From: a virus
Reading direction: 5' to 3' (one strand)
IMG/VR virus record: IMGVR_UViG_3300009506_000037
Span: 1-57,711 of that record
DNA: 57,711 nucleotides
This document shows positions 6,515 to 12,402 of this stretch, one piece after another. The position numbers and the translations under genes are program-made. The notes under the pieces are model-generated. The model was given only the letters and a program-made list of their open reading frames with translations, made no database searches and had not been told where the DNA came from. Position 1 is the first letter of the stretch, and the number at the start of each line of letters is the position of its first letter.

Positions 6515-8055
6515 CGCTGCGCTCCTCTCTGTTTGTTTTTCGCCCATTTGATATTCAGGTACTTGATATAGTTGGTGAATTCAGGCGGGAACTCGCCGAC
6601 ATAGCGCCGATTCTCCAGCCCCCGGGGAGCCACCCCGAACTTTTCCTTGTACTTGTGGAAGGCCCAGCCGTGCTGATAGCCCTTGCGATTCGCCCACGTC
6701 AGGAAATAAGACCACCAGCGCTGCTTCTCTTCCTTGGTGGCCTTTTTCTTTTTCGGTTCCTTGGTCCCGGGCAGCTGTACCAGCTCGCCCCGGGCGGTTT
6801 CCATGTCCTTGGCAAACTTGGGTAGCGGGGTGCCACACTTCGGGCACAGCGCCTGCCTGCTGAAGACATACCCGCAGCTCTCGCAGATATATTCCTTGAC
6901 CGCCTTCTCCTGACCCTCTTCTTCTTCCTTGAGCTTGGCGTCCCGCTGCTGCACGGTCTCATTGATGGTCAGCGACCAGTCATGTTCCTCGTCGACCGGC
7001 CCATGGCGCAGGACATTCCCGGCATGGTCCAGTATCAGGCAGTCCCCGCCGTCCTCCTTCGGCCGCAACCCGCGCCCAGCCATCTGCAGGTACATGCGCA
7101 GGGACTTAGTGGGTCTGGCCAAGATCACCGCATCCACGGACGGCATGTCCACGCCCTCGGTGAACACCTCACAGTTACTGAGAATCTGGTATTTCCCTTC
7201 GATGTATTCCCGGATGATGCGCTCACGGTCATCCAGCTTGGTCTTACCGTCGATGTGAGCGGCCGGGATCCCGGCAGCGCTGAAGGCATTGGCGATATGT
7301 ACCGAGTGGGCCACGTTCACCGCGAAGACAATGCCCTTACGGTGCTCGGCGTGTTTCTTGTAATGATTGACGATGTCACCGACCAGCTTGGCGTCATCCA
7401 TCACCTCGGCCAGCTGGTCCTCCACATAATCACCACGGGCTACCCTGACCCCCTCCAGATCGGGGACGGCCGGCACAAAATAACTGGCCTCAGCCAGATA
7501 GCCAGCGTCCATCAGGTCCCGCACCCCGGCGCCATAGTCACGGGCCAGTATCAGGTCCTCGAAATATTCTCCCAGTCCCTTCCCGTCTTTACGGGTCGGC
7601 GTGGCGGTCACCGCCAGCACAAAGAAGTCGTCATAATATTTCAGGATTTCATCGAACATCTTGGAACCGACGTGATGTCCTTCGTCGATTACAACGAGGT
7701 CCGCCCGGGGAACCGGGATGAGGCCACGAGTGAAACATCGACTCCACAGGGTCTGGATACTGGCCAGCTGGTTGCGGTTATCGCGATCGGCCATGACTCC
7801 GGCCATGATAATGCCGTGCTCCACCGCCTCATTGTCGAGATGTTGCGATGCTTGGTTGATCAGCTCGCGACGGTGCACCAGAAACAGCATGTGCTTCTGT
7901 TTGGCATTCGAACCGCCGATGATTTTGGAGAAGATTACAGATTTACCGCCACCGGTTGGCAGTTGCACCAGAATCTTGCGGTTGCCGCGTCGATAGGACT
8001 CGCGGATGGCGTCTGTTATTCTGCCTTGGTATGGACGGAGAACTTTTGCACTCAT
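6511..8055 (-). CDS. SSL2/RadD-like superfamily 2 DNA helicase (514 aa)
   Basis: All main SF2 motifs are visible: Walker A PTGGGKS (residues 33-39), DEGH (124-127), TATPTR (150-155) and QMAGRGLRP (324-332). A C-terminal zinc ribbon follows: C391, C394, C404, C407. RadD-like helicases process branched DNA and assist recombination; here it pairs with RecT, the YqaJ nuclease, SSB and the RusA-like enzyme. The last ~100 residues (SSL2-type tail with WWSYFLTWANRKG) are typical of phage homologues. It is the only helicase in the genome. Confidence 0.92.
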   Translation of the reverse strand: MSAKVLRPYQGRITDAIRESYRRGNRKILVQLPTGGGKSVIFSKIIGGSNAKQKHMLFLVHRRELINQASQHLDNEAVEHGIIMAGVMADRDNRNQLASIQTLWSRCFTRGLIPVPRADLVVIDEGHHVGSKMFDEILKYYDDFFVLAVTATPTRKDGKGLGEYFEDLILARDYGAGVRDLMDAGYLAEASYFVPAVPDLEGVRVARGDYVEDQLAEVMDDAKLVGDIVNHYKKHAEHRKGIVFAVNVAHSVHIANAFSAAGIPAAHIDGKTKLDDRERIIREYIEGKYQILSNCEVFTEGVDMPSVDAVILARPTKSLRMYLQMAGRGLRPKEDGGDCLILDHAGNVLRHGPVDEEHDWSLTINETVQQRDAKLKEEEEGQEKAVKEYICESCGYVFSRQALCPKCGTPLPKFAKDMETARGELVQLPGTKEPKKKKATKEEKQRWWSYFLTWANRKGYQHGWAFHKYKEKFGVAPRGLENRRYVGEFPPEFTNYIKYLNIKWAKNKQRGAQR

Positions 8056-8267
8056 GGTTTGAAAATCCTCACTTCATAGCCGCGGTACCGGTTTAGACTA
8101 TCGCCGGGTTCGATACCCAGTTTCTTGCGCAGCGTATTGTATTGCGCTGGACTCAAGCGAATGGTGTCAGGTTTAATTTTCTTCTTATTCAGGCGGTCGA
8201 TGTATTTATCGAGCGCGTCGAGCATGTCCTGATCAGCCTTTGATATTTTCAATATTGGATTTTGCAT
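8052..8267 (-). CDS. Hypothetical small basic protein (71 aa)
   Basis: ATG 8267 lies 9 bases after GGAGG; the in-frame ATG at 8291 has no such site. The protein (MQNPILKISKADQDM...) has a basic centre (RLNKKKIKPDTIRL) and a short C-terminal strand region (YRGYEVRIF). It overlaps the helicase start by 4 bases, so the pair are co-translated. No family recognised. Confidence 0.78.
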   Translation of the reverse strand: MQNPILKISKADQDMLDALDKYIDRLNKKKIKPDTIRLSPAQYNTLRKKLGIEPGDSLNRYRGYEVRIFKP

Positions 8268-8637
8268 CCGCGTATTCCTCCAGCCAGCCATTTTCCATCA
8301 GCCAATCCCAGTCAGCCACGTCGCCATTGAGATGTAACCCGGAAACCCCGTGTGACGACTCCATCAGGGTGGTAAATTCCAGCACAATCTTCTTCGCCTT
8401 GTACAAGGCGACGCTCATTTCGTCGTCGCTTAGCTGGTCTTTGATGGCGCAGACCGGGCAATACCAGTTCGCCCGCAGGGTCTGGTCTGCCAGCGGGTTG
8501 CATCGCAGGCGCTCACCGTGCTGTGGGCAGGTCAGGGTGGGATAATCTTTACAGTCTCCAACCTGTCTGCGGCAGATGGTACCCTCCGGAACGACGGTAC
8601 AGTTTTCTGGGTCGGCGCAGTTGCATAGTCTATCCAT
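8233..8637 (-). CDS. Hypothetical zinc-binding protein (134 aa)
   Basis: The N-terminal half carries many cysteines (C5, C7, C13, C22, C29, C37 with nearby His, C46, CPVC at about 60-63), consistent with one or two zinc sites. The C-terminal half is acidic and helical. It overlaps its neighbours on both sides in the left operon. The function is unknown. Confidence 0.8.
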   Translation of the reverse strand: MDRLCNCADPENCTVVPEGTICRRQVGDCKDYPTLTCPQHGERLRCNPLADQTLRANWYCPVCAIKDQLSDDEMSVALYKAKKIVLEFTTLMESSHGVSGLHLNGDVADWDWLMENGWLEEYADAKSNIENIKG

Positions 8638-9124
8638 TTTGCAGCTCCACGATTTGTTTGCGGGCCCGGCCCAGCACTGCCACGATGTGGGAGACGTCCA
8701 CTTCTTGCGGCTTGCGGTTGATCAGTAGAATCAGATCTGTCAGGTAGGCGACCGAGTCATGGCGCTTCTGGAGGAATTCCAACAGTTCTCGCGGTGAACT
8801 CAGCTTGGCGGCCTTGCCTGAGGCTTTGGTTTTTTTGTACTTCCCGGTCGATGGCCACAGGTCGATGCCGTATTGCGGTAGACGCCAGTGATATTCTGAC
8901 AATTCGACAATGGTTACGCCGGCATCACGCAGGACTCTCCAGTAGCCTGCATGGGCATGGGCTCGCTTGGCCTGCTTCTCCATGCGCTTGATAGCCGCGG
9001 TATCGACGCTGCTTTCACCAACACAACCCGCACAGGAACGCGGGTAACCATCGCCTTCACCCAGATAGACACCGCACTCCTGACAGAGTGTGCCGTCCAG
9101 TATATCGTCAGCAACTTCGCCCAT
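8630..9124 (-). CDS. Hypothetical zinc-finger protein, first gene of left operon (164 aa)
   Basis: It starts MGEVADDILDGTLCQECG with C14xxC17 and later C31xxC34, a four-cysteine zinc module seen at the N terminus of a small phage protein family of unknown role. The remainder is helical with a basic centre (KYKKTKASGKAAK) and a C-terminal helix with coiled-coil character. ATG 9124 has GAGAGGA upstream and is the first coding sequence behind the promoter at 9324 and its structured leader. Confidence 0.85.
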   Translation of the reverse strand: MGEVADDILDGTLCQECGVYLGEGDGYPRSCAGCVGESSVDTAAIKRMEKQAKRAHAHAGYWRVLRDAGVTIVELSEYHWRLPQYGIDLWPSTGKYKKTKASGKAAKLSSPRELLEFLQKRHDSVAYLTDLILLINRKPQEVDVSHIVAVLGRARKQIVELQNG

Positions 9125-9148
9125 GATTCAGTCCTCTCAGAGTTATTA

Positions 9149-9311
9149 TGCCCTTAACGAGGAGGGCTGGCGATCAACCCCAGCCTTCCTCTAACCCCTC
9201 TTCCTACTCCGCCGTGGGAACACCGGCAGGGCTACGAGAGCTTAGATTTCGTGCGGCCTAGCAGGATGATCGTCTCCCCCTGAGTCGCACACATTCCCCT
9301 CGTTAAGGGCA
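9149..9311 (-). ncRNA. Structured 5' leader domain of the left operon
   Basis: TGCCCTTAACGAGG (9149-9162) is perfectly complementary to CCTCGTTAAGGGCA (9298-9311), closing a 163-nt domain that ends 24 bases before the first start codon. Inside, GGCTGG and CCAGCC (near 9166-9186) form a further stem, and a GCCG/CGGC stem with a GGAA loop lies near 9211-9228. The distance from the minus-strand promoter at 9324 makes this most likely a leader RNA (riboswitch-like, attenuator or protein-binding). Plus-strand transcription is not excluded, since one inner pair is G-U only on the plus strand. Confidence 0.65.
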
Positions 9312-9323
9312 CAGCGTCTTCAA

Positions 9324-9353
9324 AATGTAGAAGATGTTTCGACATTTTGCCAA
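9324..9353 (-). promoter_or_regulatory. Promoter of the left operon
   Basis: On the minus strand TTGGCA (9348-9353) is followed by an 18-base spacer and TACATT (9324-9329) in the string TCTACATTTTG, identical to the -10 string of the 2312 promoter. The spacer contains ATGTCGAAACAT, a possible operator. It faces the genes 9124 to 3709. Confidence 0.65.
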
Positions 9354-9399
9354 TCAAAATATTTTATGTGGCTATAAGCAAATACAAAACACATAGACA

Positions 9400-9679
9400 G
9401 ATCAGTCTTATTGACCGTTCGACATAGGGATCAGGTCAGGCCTGATACCTGTGTCGCGGAAAGGTCCGATTAATCCGCTTGCCTATCTACTGTCCACATA
9501 CTGGAATTGGGTGTTCGATTCCCACGGATCCAGCCACGCCGCTGAAGCATCCATGCCCCATGTCATAGTTGTGGTTTTAAGCGCCGGTCAAAGCGCAGGC
9601 TATTTCTTCTTCAAATTGTGACCCACGCAATCACCCTGCCGTTGGCTTACCCGTCGGGCTTGATATAGGGAATTCGAGG
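9400..9679. other. Non-coding stretch with strong hairpins
   Basis: I see no gene here. It contains a long hairpin at about 9419-9455 (CGACA, AGG and ATCAGG steps pairing with CCTGAT, CCT and TGTCG), a GCGGA/TCCGC hairpin at about 9456-9478, and a T-arm-like hairpin at 9501-9533. The last has CTGGA/TCCAG and TGGG/CCCA with loop TGTTCGATT and is followed by GCCA. These look like pieces of a structured RNA or a decayed tRNA 3' half, but no complete tRNA can be folded. Confidence 0.45.
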
Positions 9680-9707
9680 TTGACAGAACGTCGAGGTATG
9701 TAATAAT
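9680..9707 (+). promoter_or_regulatory. Promoter of a short untranslated RNA
   Basis: TTGACA (9680-9685), a 16-base spacer and AATAAT (9702-9707), with an extended -10 TG at 9699-9700. The spacer holds GAACGTCGAGG, related to the TTCGAC/GTCGAA half-sites near other promoters of this phage. Confidence 0.75.
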
Positions 9708-9713
9708 AGACGT

Positions 9714-9791
9714 GTCTAATCAACGGCTGGAACCCTGATCAAGACAATCAGAATAGCCCTTGCTCACTTCACGTGGCAAGGGCTTTTTTTT
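9714..9791 (+). ncRNA. Putative 78-nt small RNA
   Basis: The interval between the promoter at 9680 and the terminator at 9755-9791 holds no reading frame, so the transcript would be a small RNA of about 78 nt ending in a stem and a U tract, the usual form of Hfq-dependent sRNAs. It runs towards the 3' end of the Cro-like gene (9821), a position reminiscent of lambda OOP RNA. Target unknown. Confidence 0.6.
9755..9791 (+). terminator. Rho-independent terminator
   Basis: AGCCCTTGC (9755-9763) and GCAAGGGCT (9776-9784) form a perfect 9-bp stem with a 12-base loop, followed by T 9784-9791. Confidence 0.9.
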
Positions 9792-9820
9792 CTTTTCCTC
9801 TATAGAAATTTTTAATGGGG

Positions 9821-10114
9821 TTATAAGCGAAGCTCATGCCACGGCACGTCGCCGCGGAGCTCCTCACGAGGGATGCCGGACTCTTCCTCGACATCTTCCA
9901 GATATTCCAAAGGGATACCGCGCTTGTCACGGTTCAGCCATGCCCAGATCTTGCTCGGGTCTACCTTGTGCCGGATACCACGACTGCGAAACCGCTCTGT
10001 CAGAGTCCGGCCCGCTTCGGCGAGCCCGCCCATCTTTTTGATGGCCTCGGCGCCCTTCAGCTGGTTTTGTTCAAAGACCTCGGACTGGTCCAGTGGTTTC
10101 AATTCATCGTTCAT
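9821..10114 (-). CDS. Cro/YdaS-like transcriptional regulator (97 aa)
   Basis: The core AEAIKKMGGLAEAGRTL, then a helix ending in KIWAWLNRDKRGIP, and the tail EESGIPREELRGDVPW fit the YdaS/Cro family: a helix-turn-helix followed by the usual GIPxExxxxIExxTG-xxRExLRPDxxW-like ending. It should bind operators as a dimer and repress. The gene faces away from the promoter at 10159 and has its own promoter at 10145, both overlapping the palindrome at 10159, so it probably controls itself and the divergent RNA. No CI-like partner or integrase is present. Confidence 0.78.
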   Translation of the reverse strand: MNDELKPLDQSEVFEQNQLKGAEAIKKMGGLAEAGRTLTERFRSRGIRHKVDPSKIWAWLNRDKRGIPLEYLEDVEEESGIPREELRGDVPWHELRL

Positions 10115-10144
10115 TACTGCTTTTCCTCTGTTAGGGGTAAAAAA

Positions 10145-10173
10145 ATTGTAATCTACACTTGACGATTCGTCAA
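10145..10173 (-). promoter_or_regulatory. Promoter of the Cro-like gene
   Basis: On the minus strand TTGACG (10168-10173) precedes TACAAT (10145-10150) by exactly 17 bases. The -35 is one half of the palindrome at 10159-10173. Confidence 0.82.
10159..10173. promoter_or_regulatory. Palindromic operator between divergent promoters
   Basis: TTGACGA, one T, TCGTCAA is a perfect 7+1+7 palindrome. Each half is the -35 hexamer of one of two divergent promoters, so a bound repressor would block both. The adjacent Cro-like protein is the obvious candidate. Confidence 0.75.
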
Positions 10174-10187
10174 TCGTCGATTATTAT
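10159..10187 (+). promoter_or_regulatory. Strong promoter of the large structured RNA
   Basis: TTGACG (10159-10164), a 17-base spacer and TATTAT (10182-10187). The predicted start is near 10194, directly at the first helix of the structured RNA. A second TACACT element lies just upstream at 10153-10158. Confidence 0.85.
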
Positions 10188-10193
10188 TCCCAA

Positions 10194-11020
10194 CGTGCTC
10201 GGAACAATAAGCCATGGCGACATGGTGAATGGGGTAAAGCCAACATAGCCCCGCCTATTCGTAGGTGCCTCCGAGCAAGCTGAGTCCACGGGGTATGCCC
10301 CGGCCTTCGTTCCTGACGGGGGATAGTGACGAGTGATTAGGACTGCACTGGGCGTAATAATCAAAGGCCTTGGCCCATCGTGAGGTGGGCTGCAGTAGGA
10401 AAGCGAGTCATGATAGGACAAAGAGTAGGGCTGTAGTCAGAGCCGGCAGGTGAAGGCGAAGTCCAGACTGTTGCGGTCGAGGTCGAAGGATCTCAGTGGT
10501 CGCAGTAGAGCAGCTTAGTACCCGGCAGGAGAACAGCAGAAGGTGGGTGGCATATCGTCGGGGCAACCTGATGACACCACAGGGCAGCGCTCATCTTCGT
10601 TGGTTAGCAACGTAGCTCAATGGTAGAGCACACCCCTTGAAGGGTGCTGTTGCCGGTTCAAATCCGGTCGACGCATAAAAATGCAAAGACGCTGTCCGGC
10701 GTAGTGTGAAAGTGGCTTAAACCTGCGGCCTTCGGGTAACGCAGGGTCCCCAAAGTCGCAAGCTGAGGGGGCTCCGTGACGGAGAGCACTCGGGTCCTTT
10801 GGCCGGGAACCGGGGTATCGAGAGGGCGGAGTGGCGCTACGGAATAGGTCTATCGCCTGACCTGTAAACTAAACGGCAGTCATGATCTTGTACGCCAGCG
10901 TCACTTCGGTGGGTTGGCGTGGATAACCCGGCAACCGTGGGTCGCAAGCCTGCGGGTAATCTGGGGAAAGCGGGGCAATCGGAAATTGCTTAATCTCAGC
11001 ATTTCCATTTATACTAATCT
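10194..11020 (+). ncRNA. Large ornate structured RNA (GOLLD/ROOL-like candidate)
   Basis: About 830 nt carry no credible gene but many hairpins whose tetraloops are only sensible on this strand: GCTCGGA/TCCGAGC (10196, 10270); CCATG-GCGA-CATGG; CCTA-TTCG-TAGG; CGGGG/CCCCG; GCCCATC-GTGA-GGTGGGC; GAGGTC-GAAG-GATCTC; CCTGCG/CGCAGG with an inner TTCG loop; CTCCG/CGGAG; ACGCCA/TGGCGT with TTCG; GCAAT/ATTGC (10975). A tRNA-like fold lies at 10606-10675. Size, density of stable loops, a phage location and an embedded tRNA recall GOLLD and ROOL RNAs. A group I intron hosting the HNH gene is the main alternative, but I could not find its P7 core or exons. Confidence 0.68.
10606..10675 (+). tRNA. tRNA-like element, acceptor stem imperfect
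   Basis: The D arm GCTC/GAGC (10615-10618, 10626-10629) with loop AATGGTA and the T arm GCCGG/CCGGT (10652-10656, 10664-10668) with loop TTCAAAT are textbook. The anticodon stem CACCC/GGGTG (10631-10635, 10642-10646) encloses only six bases, CTTGAA. Acceptor strands AGCAACG and CGACGCA pair at four of seven positions. It is thus a tRNA mimic or decayed tRNA inside the large RNA rather than a plain tRNA; no amino acid is assigned. Confidence 0.5.
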
Positions 11021-11021
11021 C

Positions 11022-11549
11022 ATGGATAAATGTAAATCATCAATCTGTGAGAGAATGGCAGCGGCAGGATCTCGGGGGTATTGTAGGGGTCACTATCAGC
11101 GCCTACTACGCGGCACGTCACTGGATACGCCGGTAGGGAAAAACAACTATCAGCAGCCCGCGAGCACGCGCAGCTGCGAGGTCGATGGGTGCTCCCGCCC
11201 TCACTATGCGACCGGGTTATGCCGGCTACACTGGAGAAGGAAGCGGGAAGATAGAGATCTCAGCGCCCCGGTAAGGAAGTACGGGGAAGGCCGAAGCAAA
11301 ACAAGAGCCGGGTATATTTACGTGCTCGGCGACGACGGCAAGCGAGTTCTTGAACACCGCCTTGTGATGAGTCGGCATCTGGGTAGAGAGTTACTTGCCT
11401 CAGAAAACGTCCACCACATTAACGGAATCAAGGACGACAACAGGCTGGAGAACTTGGAGTTATGGACTACCTCCCAGCCATCTGGTCAGCGAGTCGCGGA
11501 TAGGCTTGAATGGGCTAAGAAATTCATCGAGCTGTATGACGTTTTTTGA
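11022..11549 (+). CDS. HNH homing endonuclease (175 aa)
   Basis: An HNH_3-type motif is clear: LEHRLVMSRHLGREL, then ENVHHINGIKDDNRLENLELW near residues 120-152. The N-terminal half has two CxxxxC...CxxH zinc modules (C4, C9, C21 and following H; CEVDGCSRPH...CRLHW). Such enzymes cut a specific site and mobilise themselves or a host intron. ATG 11022 is the natural start; in-frame codons from 10914 lie in the RNA structure. The gene lies between two structured RNA segments, and its TGA overlaps the 18-bp helix at 11549, as if inserted in a larger RNA. Confidence 0.9.
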   Translation: MDKCKSSICERMAAAGSRGYCRGHYQRLLRGTSLDTPVGKNNYQQPASTRSCEVDGCSRPHYATGLCRLHWRRKREDRDLSAPVRKYGEGRSKTRAGYIYVLGDDGKRVLEHRLVMSRHLGRELLASENVHHINGIKDDNRLENLELWTTSQPSGQRVADRLEWAKKFIELYDVF

Positions 11550-11700
11550 GTGTTTATGAAAGAGCGACGGGCACTGAAAAAAACCTTGTCCGCGCCATAC
11601 TACCGATAGCGCCCGGACGGCATGGCACACTTGGTGAGAGTTCTTCGGACAGCTCTGGCTAGGTAAACTCAAGGCGGGCAGCCGCTCTTTCATAAGCACT
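11549..11700 (+). ncRNA. RNA domain closed by an 18-bp helix
   Basis: The 18 bases from 11549 (AGTGTTTATGAAAGAGCG) pair with 11683-11700 (CGCTCTTTCATAAGCACT): 17 Watson-Crick pairs and one G-U that exists only in the plus-strand RNA. Inside are GTCCG/CGGAC (near 11589 and 11615) and AGAG/CTCT stems. The segment may be the 3' part of the large RNA split by the HNH gene, or the leader of the operon starting at 11863. Further stems follow, such as TGCAGGG/CCCTGCA near 11803-11834. Confidence 0.65.
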
Positions 11701-11862
11701 TAATAGTTCGGAAGGCTGGCTGACATTCCTACTGTCGTTAAATCTTCCCACGCACGTGGAGAGCCTAAAGCGTGCCGCTGAGCTGGTAGCGTAATGAGAT
11801 GGTGCAGGGCCACGAGACGACCGGCAACCCTGCAAAACCTTTACAGAGAGAGGAGAAGAGAA

Positions 11863-12126
11863 ATGTTTCTCAAGTTCCACATCAGCGACAACACCAAGGT
11901 ACTGGTGTCTCATCGGAACGGGTTCACCAACCCGCGGATGGTCGACGTCGTTCATGAAGGCGACATCAAGACCTTTAACAAATTCCGGCAGAACCTGAGT
12001 CAAGGTGACTTCTGGTTGAACCTGTTGAGCGAAGGCGAAGGCCTGAACATCAACATCCCGGTTACCTTCCGCAATCATCAGATGGAATTCCCGCTGGGTA
12101 ACATGCCCCCGACTGCCAAAGTTTAA
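11863..12126 (+). CDS. Hypothetical protein, first gene of the recombination operon (87 aa)
   Basis: ATG 11863 follows GAGAGAGGAG; the upstream in-frame ATG at 11794 lies in RNA structure without a ribosome site. The protein (MFLKFHISDNTK...) is mixed alpha/beta with no recognised motif. It precedes a promoter-like element at 12161 and is the first gene read after the RNA region. Confidence 0.82.
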   Translation: MFLKFHISDNTKVLVSHRNGFTNPRMVDVVHEGDIKTFNKFRQNLSQGDFWLNLLSEGEGLNINIPVTFRNHQMEFPLGNMPPTAKV

Positions 12127-12160
12127 TTTATACCCTCATAAAAAAATTTGGTTTGTATTA

Positions 12161-12173
12161 TCTACACTTGTAG
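12161..12173 (+). promoter_or_regulatory. TCTACACTTGTAG promoter element
   Basis: The 13-base string is identical to that around the -10 of the 494 promoter and contains TACACT (12163-12168) within a CTACA/TGTAG inverted repeat. No good -35 hexamer is found 16-18 bases upstream (the region is A-rich), so it may need an activator. It would start the RecT operon. Confidence 0.55.
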
Positions 12174-12213
12174 TACAGACTCAGAGGGTACTTAAACGAG
12201 AGAGGAGATCTAC

Positions 12214-12402
12214 ATGGCGCGTGCACGATATAAGACGTGGGGCGATTACCAGAAGCAGACCGTCCGCGAGTACAAACGAACCCCGACCCAGAGAAAAGCC
12301 AAACAGGTCATCATATCTCAGAATCGGGGGTCCGTGATTGTTAATCGAGAGGAGATCCCCAGCTTGATTAATGCTCTTCTCGCCATCGGAGATCTGAAAT
12401 AA
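12214..12402 (+). CDS. Hypothetical small basic protein (62 aa)
   Basis: ATG 12214 has GAGAGAGGAG. The first 30 residues are very basic (YKTWGDYQKQTVREYKRT), consistent with nucleic-acid contact. The stop overlaps the recT ATG (TAATG), so it is translationally coupled to recT and may assist it; that is inference. Confidence 0.8.
   Translation: MARARYKTWGDYQKQTVREYKRTPTQRKAKQVIISQNRGSVIVNREEIPSLINALLAIGDLK

Noticed and set aside
6982-8079. Long plus-strand frame of 365 codons opposite the helicase
   Set aside because: It is a shadow of the GC-rich minus-strand gene, without ribosome site, promoter or recognisable motif.
9452-9535. Complete tRNA gene ending at GCCA
   Set aside because: The T-arm-like hairpin has a nine-base loop and no D arm, anticodon arm or matching 5' acceptor strand can be found upstream.
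9821-10114. Temperate phage with a lambda-type immunity region
   Set aside because: Only a Cro/YdaS-like gene is found; there is no integrase, excisionase, CI-like repressor or clear attachment site.
10194-11700. Group I intron hosting the HNH gene
   Set aside because: Not excluded, but no conserved P7 (GACTA/TAGTC) pair with flanking exons of a split gene could be found, so it was kept only as an alternative.
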